64,000 nucleotides of DNA from Diplonema papillatum (Eukaryota > Euglenozoa > Diplonemea > Diplonemida > Diplonemidae): contig JAPJBO010000047.1 of assembly GCA_030068145.1 (NCBI GenBank), positions 62,001-126,000 of the forward strand. The letters run 5' to 3'. Position 1 is the stretch's first letter. Every line of letters starts with the position of its first letter. The notes beneath the pieces are model-generated. The model did no database searches, had not been told where the DNA came from, and saw only the letters and a program-made list of their open reading frames with translations. Both the position numbers and the translations under genes were made by a program. Positions 20,008 to 30,892 of the stretch are shown here, one piece after another.

Positions 20008-20190
20008 AAGTTCGTAGTTCTTCCCGGCCAAATTTGAAGCTACTTTTCGATCGGGACTCAGTCAAAGCACTTCTAAGGATCCAGCGCGAGGCCAAGAGTG
20101 GTTCTCCAGGTGGAGGTGTGCTTCTTCGATTAGCGCAGCTGGCTCGGGCAGGTTCGTATAGTTCGCCAGTCGGATTGACCACTCAACTGT
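20008..20190 (+). repeat. Direct repeat flanking the ankyrin gene, right copy
   Basis: Second copy of 17477-17655. It joins directly to a truncated family A repeat (20189-20320). Confidence 0.8.
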
Positions 20191-20320
20191 TGAAACTACC
20201 GAACCACGTGTTGAACGGACGTGAGGTCCTGCCGGTCTACCCCTCCACGACAAATCACACAAACACAACAGGTCAAAGAGCTGCTGCGTGACACACGGTG
20301 GTGTAAGCGAAGAACAAAAT
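20189..20320 (-). repeat. Dispersed A-tailed repeat, family A (truncated)
   Basis: Carries CGAACCACGTGTTGAACGGA and GACACACGGTGGTGTAAGCG but lacks the head and tail. Confidence 0.75.
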
Positions 20321-20596
20321 ACAACCGATTGAACCGGAAATACATGTCCGGCTCGTCGAAGTACGGTCAACGGGATCCTACAATTACGTAATGTGCATCA
20401 TTTGCTTGCCACACGACGAAGCCAAGGCGGTGTCAAAGTGTACCCCCAACGCGGCAGGCCAATCAAGTTATACCCAAACACCGTGCACCAAATACGATGG
20501 CAAATCAAGTTCACACCCCAAACACCAAAAGGGCCAAATCGGGTGGTAACAAAGAAAAAAGAAAAAAACCACGAAAAAAGGAATGCCCGACTCGTC

Positions 20597-20841
20597 ATGA
20601 GACGGATCGCACGTGTCTTCGCCGTCGCGGCCGCAGCGTGGATCGGGCTGCTCCTGTTCTACGCCGACGACCTCAGCGCGTTCGCCCAAACGCTGCGGGG
20701 CGAGGCCGGTTCCACCGCCGGCGGCCGGCGGCAGTGGAGACCGCGGGTTTGGCAGCCCGCCCCACCCGCCGCGCCGCTGGTGCCCCCGGTTCGGCAGCAG
20801 CAGGAAGGGTCGCAGCAGCAGCAGCAGCAGCAGGAAGGGTT

Positions 20842-20877
<36 letters not shown>

Positions 20878-23800
20878 CGAGCTCTACGAAGGCAACAGCG
20901 GCGTCGACGGCGACTCGTCGGGTCGGCTGCGGCTGGCGGTGCAGGCTGCGAAGCGGCGGAGGCTCGCCAAGCTGTCGCGGGCTGCCGGCGGCGCGCGAAG
21001 CGCCCCGTCCGCAACCACCAACCCACCCGATCCCATAGTTCTCTTGTTCTCCGCCGAACAAGAGAAGCCGCCGCCGGCCACCCACCCCCCCTCCGACGCA
21101 GAACCCGGATCTCTAGAAAAACGGGAAGCGGCGCGCAAAGCTGAAGATGCCGAGCGCCAAGAAGTTGAAGATGCAGAAAAACGAGAAGCGGCGCGCAAAG
21201 CTGAAGATACTGAGCGCCAAAAGGCAGCGGACAAAATTGACGATGCCGAAAAACTGAAGGCAGCAGATAAAGCCGAAGATGCTGAGCGCCAAAAGGCAGC
21301 AGATAAAATTGACGATGCCGAAAAACTGAAGGCAGCGGATAAAGCCGAAGACGCTGAGCGCCAAAAGGCAGCGGACAAAATTGACGATGCCGAAAAACTG
21401 AAGGCAGCAGACAAAGCTGAAGATGCTGAGCGCCAAGAAGTTGAAGATGCAGAAAAACGAGAAGCGGCGCGCAAAGCTGAAGATACTGAGCGCCAAAAGG
21501 CAGCGGACAAAATTGACGATGCCGAAAAACTGAAGGCAGCAGATAAAGCCGAAGATGCTGAGCGCCAAAAGGCAGCAGATAAAATTGACGATGCCGAAAA
21601 ACTGAAGGCAGCGGATAAAGCCGAAGACGCTGAGCGCCAAAAGGCAGCGGACAAAATTGACGATGCCGAAAAACTGAAGGCAGCAGACAAAGCTGAAGAT
21701 GCTGAGCGCCAAGAAGTTGAAGATGCAGAAAAACGAGAAGCGGCGCGCAAAGCTGAAGATACTGAGCGCCAAAAGGCAGCGGACAAAATTGACGATGCCG
21801 AAAAACTGAAGGCAGCAGATAAAGCCGAAGATGCTGAGCGTCAAAAGGCAGCAGATAAAATTGACGATGCCGAAAAACTGAAGGCAGCGGATAAAGCCGA
21901 AGACGCTGAGCGCCAAAAGGCAGCGGACAAAATTGACGATGCCGAAAAACTGAAGGCAGCAGACAAAGCTGAAGATGCTGAGCGCCAAGAAGTTGAAGAT
22001 GCAGAAAAACGAGAAGCGGCGCGCAAAGCTGAAGATACTGAGCGCCAAAAGGCAGCGGACAAAATTGACGATGCCGAAAAACTGAAGGCAGCAGACAAAG
22101 CTGAAGATACTGAGCGCCGAAAGGCAGCGGACAAAATTGACGATGCCGAAAAACAGAAGGCAGCAGACAAAGCTGAAGATACTGAGCGCCAAAAGGCAGC
22201 GGACAAAATTGACGATGCCGAAAAACAGAAGGCAGCAGACAAAGCTGAAGATACTGAGCGCCAAAAGGCAGCGGACAAAATTGACGAAGCCGAAAAACTG
22301 AAGGCAGCAGATAAAGCCGAAGATGCTGAGCGCCAAAAGGCAGCAGACAAAGCTGAAGATGCCGAAAAACAGAAGGCAGCAGACAGAATTGAAGATGCTG
22401 AGCGCCAAAAAGCTGAAGATCCTGAACAACGAGAAGCGGCACGCAAAGCTGAAGATGCTGAGCGCCGAAAGGCAGCGGACAAAATTGACGATGCCGAAAA
22501 ACTGAAGGCAGCAGATACAGCTGACCAAAACGCAGCGGACAAAATTGAAGATGCCGAAAAGCAAAAGGCAGCAGACAAAGCTGAAGATTCCGAAAAGCAA
22601 AAGGCATCGGACAAAGCCGAAGATGCCGAAAAACTGAAGGCAGCAGACAAAGCCGGCGACGCTGAACAACAAAAGGTAGCTGTCAAAGCCGAAGGCAATG
22701 ACAAAGCCGAAGACAGTGACAAACAGAAGGCAGCAGACACAGCTGAAGATGCTGAAGCACAAAAGGCAGCAGACAAAGCTGAAGATGCTGAAAAGCAAAA
22801 GGCAGCAGACAAAGCCGAAGATGCCAAAAAACAAAAGGCCGCAGATGCTGAAAAACAAAAGGCAGCAGGCAAAGCTGATGACGCTGAAGCACAAAAGGCA
22901 GCAGACAAAGCTGAAGATGCTGAAAAGCAAAAGGCAGCAGACAAAGCCGAAGATGCTGAAAAACAAATGGCCGCAGATGCTGAAAAACAAAAGGCAGCAG
23001 GCAAAGCTGAAGACGCTGAAGCACAAAAGGCAGCAGATAAAGCCGCAGATGCTGAACCACAAAAGGCAGCAGGCAAAGCTGAAGACGCTGAACCACAAAA
23101 GGCAGCAGATAAAGCCGAAGACGCCGAAAAACTGAAGGCAGCAGGCGAATCCGAAGATGCCGAAAAACAAAAGGCGGCAGCCAAAGCCGAAGACGCCGAA
23201 AAAGAAAGGACAGCCTCGTTGGCCGAACTGTCAAACGGATCGACGACCGCGTCGCGGGAGCAGCAGGGCTCCTTGGACGAGCTGTTGGACGGATCCGCGT
23301 CGGATTCGAAGGGAAGCGGGGGCCAGGCTAGGGACAAGGCGGATGCCGGCCAAGCTGCGCGGGGGGAAAGCCCAGGGTCGGGTGAGGCCGCGAAGGAGGC
23401 GCAACGGGCTGTGGGTGCCGATGAATCCGACACCCGCTCGGTGAAGGTGGTGATCATGATCGACGTGCCGCACGCGGGGGGGCAGACCTTGGACTGTTCG
23501 CTGGGTTCGATGGGGAAGCTAGTCCAGCGCGGCGGCGTCCGCGCGCCGCTGACGAAGAATTCGATCGAATTCTTCACCGTCGGCTCGTTCCCCGAAGCGG
23601 AAACCCTGCCACCGAAGTTCGGTGCGGCCCGCGGGTACCTTCACGTGCACCCGCAAGCGGCGTACGTGATCACGATGCCGTTCGCAACCCCCGGAAACCG
23701 AACCGCGGAGGCCCTCCACGCAGCGACCCAGCTTGACCACCCTTCCAGCTTCGAGTGCCCCGGCCTTGCCTCCCTCCCTTCCAACCTCCCGGAGTTGATC

Positions 23801-24328
23801 CGCCTGCCGCCGGCGATGCGGCAGGCGTGCGAGCCTACCCGCGACACGCACCTCAAAACGCTGCTGGCCCTTCCCCCCGCCGCCCCCGCGTCCGAGGGCG
23901 GCTTTGCCGCCGCGGTCGAAAAGATGCGGGCCGGCTCGTTTTGCCCCTTCTTCGAGTCGGACCCCGCCGCGTCCATGGCCGCCCTGTACGCCACCCTCGG
24001 CGTTCCCTTGCGCCAGTACCAGCAGTGCAAACCCCTCCACCGGCCGCGGCTCACCGCCGCTGTGGGTGAGCGCCTGGCGCGGGAAAACGCGTTCGACGCG
24101 CGGCTGCTGCGGGAGGCCGAAAAAGTGCTCGCGGAGCGGTGGGAGAAGCTCGGTCGGGGGGAGCAGGCGGCGGGGCAGGGGGAGACGTGTGGCCCGGTGA
24201 CGGCGTGCTGGGAGTCCACGGGTTACTCGCACATGAAGCGGGCGGTCAAGGGCACGACGATGGTGCCGGGGCCCAACGCTTTGCACCTGACATGGCCCAC
24301 GTGCGCGCAGACGTGCGAGCTCCGCTGA
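20597..24328 (+). CDS. Type II membrane sulfotransferase-like protein with giant charged repeat stalk
   Basis: A 1243-residue single-exon protein. The ATG at 20597 starts MRRIARVFAVAAAAWIGLLLFY, a short basic head and signal anchor typical of Golgi type II enzymes; a longer in-frame start at 20393 would bury that anchor. Two glutamine runs follow, then residues about 175-873 are a Lys/Ala/Asp/Glu repeat (units like KAADKAEDAERQ) that should form a long helical stalk. The C-terminal 300 residues have IDVPHAGGQTLDCSLGSM, comparable to the phosphosulfate-binding PKxGGT loop, and ERLARENAFDARLLREAEKV, as at the end of carbohydrate sulfotransferases. The loop Lys is His here, so activity is uncertain. 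The role would be sulfating glycans in the Golgi; this is inference. Long minus-strand frames over the stalk are repeat artefacts. Confidence 0.6.
21120..23215 (+). repeat. In-frame coding repeat with 276-bp higher-order unit
   Basis: 36-bp-like subunits (for example GCAGCGGACAAAATTGACGA) build a 276-bp (92-residue) higher-order unit that recurs at about 21171, 21447, 21723 and 21999 with almost no changes. The units after 22090 are more diverged. This suggests recent unequal exchange or slippage in the first half. Confidence 0.85.
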
Positions 24329-24426
24329 GTCTTGCGAATCTTGACCGCTGTCTTGCAGCTCACGCAAGACAGAGATTGTTTACACGATATACCCTGCACG
24401 TGTTCTGGTTGAACGGCTGCCATCGT

Positions 24427-24640
24427 TCTTTTTTTGTACAAGCACCCGCCTTGTAGGAAATGCTTGAGGAGACTGCCAGTTGCGATAGATCAACGGAGGT
24501 AAATGTGCTGTAGCCCACACGAAACACAGGTAAATCTGGGTTAAGCGGCGGGCGTAAGCGTTCAACAAAAAAGACCCACTTTGTAGCCGTATTGTTTTCC
24601 TCCCCCTCTAGCATCCTTCGAAATGAGCACAAGGCAGTCC
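24427..24640 (-). repeat. Dispersed A-tailed repeat, family B (minus strand)
   Basis: In minus sense it runs from CTCGAGGGACTGCC through GTAAATCTGGGTTAAGCGGC (complement strand as shown) to an A run at 24427-24432. It abuts the rRNA fragment at 24630-25032, making a chimeric unit rRNA-then-repeat-then-A-tail. Confidence 0.75.
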
Positions 24641-25032
24641 CTCGAGTTTTTTGGCCGTAACAAATATTGTCTCCAAGGAGGCAGAAATTGGTTCGTCGCA
24701 AAAAAGTTCAATAATTTCACTGCTCGTCTTGCGGAGCAGACTACAGGCACGATAAACGGACGTTGTCCACGTGCTGGCACCAGACTTGTCCACCAATTGT
24801 GTTCATTGACAGGTTTAGATATCATCCATTGCTTCTAACGTACTAAGTACGTGTCGAGGCTATTTCTCTTCGCTGCCTCAGCAGTGTTGCTATTGGGCAA
24901 TTTGCGTACCTGCTGCCATCCTTAGATGTGGTAGCCGTTTCTCAGGCTCCCTCTCCGAAATCGAACCCTAATTCCCCGTTACCCGTTACAGCCACGGTAG
25001 TCCACTACACCACCGTCAAAAGCTGATAGGGC
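24630..25032 (-). rRNA. SSU (18S) rRNA 5'/central-domain fragment, probably a pseudogene
   Basis: The minus strand reads GCCCTATCAGCTTTTGACGG, GGGGAATTAGGGTTCGATTT, GAGAGGGAGCCTGAGAAACG, GCTACCACATCTAAGGATGG, then GGACAAGTCTGGTGCCAGCA and a segment like TTGTTGCAGTTAAAAAGCTCG. This is the order of the SSU rRNA 5' domain up to and beyond the 530 loop. The 530 loop proper (GCCGCGGTAA) is damaged, so it is not expected to function. It ends against an A-tailed repeat. Confidence 0.85.
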
Positions 25033-25300
25033 CCTTGCGAGGGACGCCTCCGCCGCTTGCCACCGCTGTTCAAAGGCTGTGGGCCGGTTCGTTTCGCGCT
25101 CGAATTCGACCCCTGCCACGTCCTATGGCCGTCCTGTGCGTGACCCTCGGCGCCAGGAGTCCACGGGTTACTCGCACAAGAAGCGGACGGTCGAGGGCAC
25201 GCGGGGCCCAACGCTTTGCACCTGACCTAGCCCACGCGCGCGCAGATGCGCGAGCACCACTGAATCTTGCGAATCTTCCGCTGTCTTGCGTGTGCTTGCA
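25033..25300 (+). pseudogene. Decayed 3' copy of the sulfotransferase-like gene
   Basis: Aligns with parts of 23915-24350: GGGCCGGTTCGTTT, CAGGAGTCCACGGGTTACTC, GGGCCCAACGCTTTGCACCT and GAATCTTGCGAATCTTCCGC are all present with internal deletions. The frame is broken. It parallels the 3' partial copies behind the membrane-protein gene. Confidence 0.8.
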
Positions 25301-25744
25301 GCAACCACCCCCCCCAAAAAAAAATAAAAGTGTAATCACTGCTCAGGACCACATTCAATGTGAATGTGGCCGCGGTGTCGGTCACCGTCGTTCAAAACTT
25401 TTTTAGCACACAAAGAACGAAAATGTACGTACAAAAATGCGAGTAAAGACGTGGAAAACACAGCTGCAAAGACCACCCAGATGAACTTACAGATCCTAGC
25501 TGTACCCGTACCCAAGGAAAGAACACCAACCCGCCTTGACTGTCGACCGTGGACACGGAAAGAGTGTTTGTAGGCTGCGTTAACGAGGTGGGTTCAGTGT
25601 GTTCGTATCGTGCGTTCTCTGTACCTCGCCGTGTTCGATTTGGCCCTAAGTTGCTTATATGGCCAGCAATTTTGAAGCATTGCTGGCCGTATAAGCAATT
25701 CTCTGAAACATTGCGGCCATATAGGCACTTTACGCCTAGATTTT
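25301..25744. other. Unassigned region containing a strong hairpin
   Basis: No gene is seen. A 20-bp inverted repeat with one mismatch lies at 25651-25698: TTGCTTATATGGCCAGCAAT, an 8-nt loop, then its complement. A third, partial GGCCATATAGGC follows. Confidence 0.6.
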
Positions 25745-25850
25745 TAGTACTAACAATCTTGTGGGCTGCCCTTCAATGTATTGTGCAGGCTAAAAAGACG
25801 TAGGCAGCGTGTTTTGGTGGTTGATCAGAATTCCTTACCTGAATACACAC
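25745..25850 (-). repeat. Dispersed repeat, family D (minus copy)
   Basis: Reverse complement of 31395-31500 and 12765-12850; carries CAATGTATTGTGCAGGCTAA and GACGTAGGCAGCGTG. Confidence 0.8.
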
Positions 25851-26047
25851 AGGGTATATACAAGTGGGAAAACGATCAACCGGCACGCACAAACAAAACG
25901 AAGCGCCTGTCTTTTTTACCTGCAGTCGATGCCGAAACAAGTCGTCCACAAACGTGCGAAACTCATGCACTTGATCTGACCCATCACGCGTTGCTTATGC
26001 ACGCTGGGCCGGGTCCAGTCGTCTAGATAGAGATTGTTGTCGATAAA

Positions 26048-26180
26048 GCTGCACCACTCCCTACACAGCGGAGTCCAGCCTCAGGGAGCTGCAGTTAAAG
26101 CTGGAGTCAAAAAGCAAGTGTCACACCCGCTTTTCGGGTGTGATTGGGACAAACCCTCTTTAACTCCAGCTTCTGAGGAT
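26048..26180. repeat. Foldback element, family E
   Basis: A perfect stem TCACACCCG/CGGGTGTGA with loop CTTTT is nested inside weaker outer arms (AGCTGGAGT ... ACTCCAGCT). One arm recurs at 31070-31130 and 59460-59520. No coding sense. Confidence 0.7.
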
Positions 26181-26283
26181 GGACGTGCCGCAGCCCCCCC
26201 GCTCCCTCCGAACGAAAGGAACGCGAACAGTGTTGGTCTGACGAGCTCTCACGCATGCCTCCTTCCGCTTTTTCTGTCTTTCT

Positions 26284-26574
26284 GTTTTGTTTTACATAAG
26301 CGCCAGCTTGAAAGGAAATGCTCGACGATGCCGCCCGACAAAGAACAGAAGGGATCCCAAGTGCTGTAAAGACCGAACCACGTGTTGAACGGACGTGAGG
26401 TCACCCCTACACGACAAATCACACAAACACAACAGGTCAAAAGTCCTGAGTGAGAAAGCAACACACGGTGGTGTGAGCGAAGAACAAATCAGACTGTGTT
26501 TGTATTGTATTTGCCCCTTACCTCTACATTTGCTCCCTTCCATTCGGAGTCGAAGCAGCTCCGTCGAGTATTTC
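26284..26574 (-). repeat. Dispersed A-tailed repeat, family A (tandem copy 1)
   Basis: Nearly identical to 9721-10028 (ACATAAGCGCCAGCTTGAAA to GAAGCAGCTCCGTCGAGTAT). Followed directly by a second copy. Confidence 0.85.
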
Positions 26575-26576
26575 TT

Positions 26577-26873
26577 AACATACGCGCCAGCTTGGAAGGA
26601 AATGCTCGACAAAGCTGCCAGACAAAGAACCGAAGGGATCCCAAGTGCTGTAACTACCGAACCACATATTGAACAGACGTGAGCTCATGCGCGTCTACCC
26701 CTACACGACACGACACGGAAACACAACAGGTCAAATTCCTGAGTGAGAAAACAACACACGGTGGTGTAAGCGAAGAACAAAACAGACTGTCTTTGTCTTT
26801 ATTTGCCCCTCTCCCTCTATATTTCCTTTCCCCCTTCCATTCGGAGTCAAAGCAGCTACGTCGAGTATTTTTG
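26577..26873 (-). repeat. Dispersed A-tailed repeat, family A (tandem copy 2)
   Basis: Starts ACATACGCGCCAGCTTGGAA and ends GCAGCTACGTCGAGTATTTT. More diverged than its neighbour, so the pair probably reflects two events rather than one duplication. Confidence 0.85.
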
Positions 26874-27286
26874 TGCCCGTTTCTGTCCCGAAGGCCCGCA
26901 TGCCGTCCTCTGGTAAACAGAGTTTTTTGTGCGCTCGTATGCAGCGGCACGGGGGCGCATTTTAACGAACTTCTAACCCCCGGCAAAGCTTCTGAAACCA
27001 AATAGCGAAGCTCGAACCTCCGTTTCTCCTCTTTTCTCGTCTCTGATCAGGTCCCGTTCTTCCGAGTCGTCCCTGAGCCTCGGTGCTTCGGGTTTTCCGC
27101 ACAGCAAAATCCGAGTTGGAGCACCAGTAGCCTCAGACGGCGACGAAGCTGGACACGAAGAAGAGCACTCCGACGCTTCTTCTTCGGCCGGCCGTCGTTC
27201 CCACGGGGCACGCTTGGTTCGCTCCCGGCTGGCAGGCCGCAGCTAATTGGGCCGTGGCCCAGCACTGGTCGCACACAGCAGCTTGG
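26874..27286. other. Flank of the 60-bp array
   Basis: 27080-27143 (CGGTGCTTCGGGTTTTCCGC and AAAATCCGAGTTGGAGCACC) is a diverged version of the sequence that begins the array at 27287-27345. The array may thus have grown from an older pair. No gene was recognised. Confidence 0.5.
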
Positions 27287-27305
27287 GTGCTTCGAGGTTT
27301 CCGCC

Positions 27306-30300
27306 GCACGAAAGTCGAAAGAGTTGGAACGCCAGCACCCTCACACTCCTGGGCTGCGATCAAGTCGAAAGAGTTGGAACGCCAGCACCCTCACACGCCT
27401 GGGCTGCGATCAAGTCGAAAGAGTTGGAACGCCAGCACCCTCACACGCCTGGGCTGCGACCAAGTCGAAAGAGTTGGAACGCCAGCACCCTCACACGCCT
27501 GGGCTGCGACCAAGTCGAAAGAGTTGGAACGCCAGCACCCTCACACGCCTGGGCTGCGAGCAAGTCGAAAGAGTTGGAACGCCAGCACCCTCACACGCCT
27601 GGGCTGCGACCAAGTCGAAAGAGTTGGAACGCCAGCACCCTCACACGCCTGGGCTGCGACCAAGTCGAAAGAGTTGGAACGCCAGCACCCTCACACGCCT
27701 GGGCTGCGATCAAGTCGAAAGAGTTGGAACGCCAGCACCCTCACACGCCTGGGCTGCGATCAAGTCGAAAGAGTTGGAACGCCAGCACCCTCACACGCCT
27801 GGGCTGCGACCAAGTCGAAAGAGTTGGAACGCCAGCACCCTCACACGCCTGGGCTGCGACCAAGTCGAAAGAGTTGGAACGCCAGCACCCTCACACGCCT
27901 GGGCTGCGACCAAGTCGAAAGAGTTGGAACGCCAGCACCCTCACACTCCTGGTGGTCGCAGCAGTCGAAAGAGTTGGAACGCCAGCACCCTCACACGCCT
28001 GGGCTGCGACCAAGTCGAAAGAGTTGGAACGCCAGCACCCTCACACGCCTGGGCTGCGATCAAGTCGAAAGAGTTGGAACGCCAGCACCCTCACACGCCT
28101 GGGCTGCGACCAAGTCGAAAGAGTTGGAACGCCAGCACCCTCACACGCCTGGGCTGCGACCAAGTCGAAAGAGTTGGAACGCCAGCACCCTCACACGCCT
28201 GGGCTGCGACCAAGTCGAAAGAGTTGGAACGCCAGCACCCTCACACGCCTGGGGTGCAGCAAGTCGAAAGAGTTGGAACGCCAGCACCCTCACACGCCTG
28301 GGCTGCGACCAAGTCGAAAGAGTTGGAACGCCAGCACCCTCACACGCCTGGGCTGCGACCAAGTCGAAAGAGTTGGAACGCCAGCACCCTCACACGCCTG
28401 GGCTGCGAGCAAGTCGAAAGAGTTGGAACGCCAGCACCCTCACACGCCTGGGCTGCGACCAAGTCGAAAGAGTTGGAACGCCAGCACCCTCACACGCCTG
28501 GGCTGCGACCAAGTCGAAAGAGTTGGAACGCCAGCACCCTCACACGCCTGGGCTGCGATCAAGTCGAAAGAGTTGGAACGCCAGCACCCTCACACGCCTC
28601 AAAGTCGAAAGAGTTGGAACGCCAGCACCCTCACACGCCTGGGCTGCGACCAAGTCGAAAGAGTTGGAACGCCAGCACCCTCACACGCCTGGGCTGCGAC
28701 CAAGTCGAAAGAGTTGGAACGCCAGCACCCTCACACGCCTGGGCTGCGACCAAGTCGAAAGAGTTGGAACGCCAGCACCCTCACACGCCTGGGCTGCGAT
28801 CAAGTCGAAAGAGTTGGAACGCCAGCACCCTCACACGCCTGGGCTGCGATCAAGTCGAAAGAGTTGGAACGCCAGCACCCTCACACGCCTGGGCTGCGAT
28901 CAAGTCGAAAGAGTTGGAACGCCAGCACCCTCACACGCCTGGGCTGCGATCAAGTCGAAAGAGTTGGAACGCCAGCACCCTCACACGCCTGGGCTGCGAC
29001 CAAGTCGAAAGAGTTGGAACGCCAGCACCCTCACACGCCTGGGCTGCGATCAAGTCGAAAGAGTTGGAACGCCAGCACCCTCACACGCCTGGGCTGCGAT
29101 CAAGTCGAAAGAGTTGGAACGCCAGCACCCTCACACGCCTGGGCTGCGACCAAGTCGAAAGAGTTGGAACGCCAGCACCCTCACACGCCTGGGCTGCGAC
29201 CAAGTCGAAAGAGTTGGAACGCCAGCACCCTCACACGCCTGGGCTGCGACCAAGTCGAAAGAGTTGGAACGCCAGCACCCTCACACGCCTGGGCTGCGAC
29301 CAAGTCGAAAGAGTTGGAACGCCAGCACCCTCACACGCCTGGGCTGCGATCAAGTCGAAAGAGTTGGAACGCCAGCACCCTCACACGCCTGGGCTGCGAT
29401 CAAGTCGAAAGAGTTGGAACGCCAGCACCCTCACACGCCTGGGCTGCGATCAAGTCGAAAGAGTTGGAACGCCAGCACCCTCACACGCCTGGGCTGCGAT
29501 CAAGTCGAAAGAGTTGGAACGCCAGCACCCTCACACGCCTGGGCTGCGACCAAGTCGAAAGAGTTGGAACGCCAGCACCCTCACACGCCTGGGCTGCGAC
29601 CAAGTCGAAAGAGTTGGAACGCCAGCACCCTCACACGCCTGGGCTGCGATCAAGTCGAAAGAGTTGGAACGCCAGCACCCTCACACGATCAAGTCGAAAG
29701 AGTTGGAACGCCAGCACCCTCACACGCCTGGGCTGCGACCAAGTCGAAAGAGTTGGAACGCCAGCACCCTCACACGCCTGGGCTGCGATCAAGTCGAAAG
29801 AGTTGGAACGCCAGCACCCTCACACGCCTGGGCTGCGACCAAGTCGAAAGAGTTGGAACGCCAGCACCCTCACACGCCTGGGCTGCGACCAAGTCGAAAG
29901 AGTTGGAACGCCAGCACCCTCACACGCCTGGGCTGCGATCAAGTCGAAAGAGTTGGAACGCCAGCACCCTCACACGCCTGGGCTGCGATCAAGTCGAAAG
30001 AGTTGGAACGCCAGCACCCTCACACGCCTGGGCTGCGACCAAGTCGAAAGAGTTGGAACGCCAGCACCCTCACACGCCTGGGCTGCGACCAAGTCGAAAG
30101 AGTTGGAACGCCAGCACCCTCACACGCCTGGGCTGCGACCAAGTCGAAAGAGTTGGAACGCCAGCACCCTCACACGCCTGGGCTGCGATCAAGTCGAAAG
30201 AGTTGGAACGCCAGCACCCTCACACGCCTGGGCTGCGATCAAGTCGAAAGAGTTGGAACGCCAGCACCCTCACACGCCTGGGCTGCGATCAAGTCGAAAG

Positions 30301-30740
30301 AGTTGGAACGCCAGCACCCTCACACGCCTGGGCTGCGACCAAGTCGAAAGAGTTGGAACGCCAGCACCCTCACACGCCTGGGCTGCGACCAAGTCGAAAG
30401 AGTTGGAACGCCAGCACCCTCACACGCCTGGGCTGCGATCAAGTCGAAAGAGTTGGAACGCCAGCACCCTCACACGCCTGGGCTGCGATCAAGTCGAAAG
30501 AGTTGGAACGCCAGCACCCTCACACGCCTGGGCTGCGATCAAGTCGAAAGAGTTGGAACGCCAGCACCCTCACACGCCTGGGCTGCGATCAAGTCGAAAG
30601 AGTTGGAACGCCAGCACCCTCACACGCCTGGGCTGCGACCAAGTCGAAAGAGTTGGAACGCCAGCACCCTCACACGCCTGGGCTGCGACCAAGTCGAAAG
30701 AGTTGGAACGCCAGCACCCTCACACGCCTGGGCTGCGATC
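27306..30740 (+). repeat. 60-bp minisatellite, about 57 copies
   Basis: The unit is AAGTCGAAAGAGTTGGAACG, CCAGCACCCTCACACGCCTG, GGCTGCGAYC. Units are almost identical; a C/T change at the end of the unit and a few short units (about 28595, 29685) are the main variation. As 60 is a multiple of three and the unit lacks stops, all three plus frames stay open for over 1100 codons. Equal openness of all frames argues against coding. Confidence 0.95.
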
Positions 30741-30892
30741 GAGCGACCCACTTCATCGTCGATGAAGCCAGCCGGATGCACTGGTCGTACAACCCCACCC
30801 CCCACACAACCCCACCCCCCACACAACCCCACCCCCCACACAACCCCACCCCCCACGAACGGCAAAAAATTCCGCGTCCCTTTGAACAACAG

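Noticed and set aside
20673-23577. Long minus-strand frames (up to 685 codons) across the sulfotransferase stalk
   Set aside because: Antisense mirror of a coding repeat; composition (Phe/Cys/Leu or Ser/Ala polymers) is what the complement of the Lys/Ala/Glu repeat must give.
24940-25025. tRNA-like GGTTCGATT motif on the minus strand
   Set aside because: It belongs to the SSU rRNA segment TTAGGGTTCGATTTCGGAG, not to a tRNA; no cloverleaf arms fit.
30745-30860. Pro/His-rich coding segment after the 60-bp array
   Set aside because: It is a short tandem run of CCCCACACAACCCCA-type sequence, not a protein segment.
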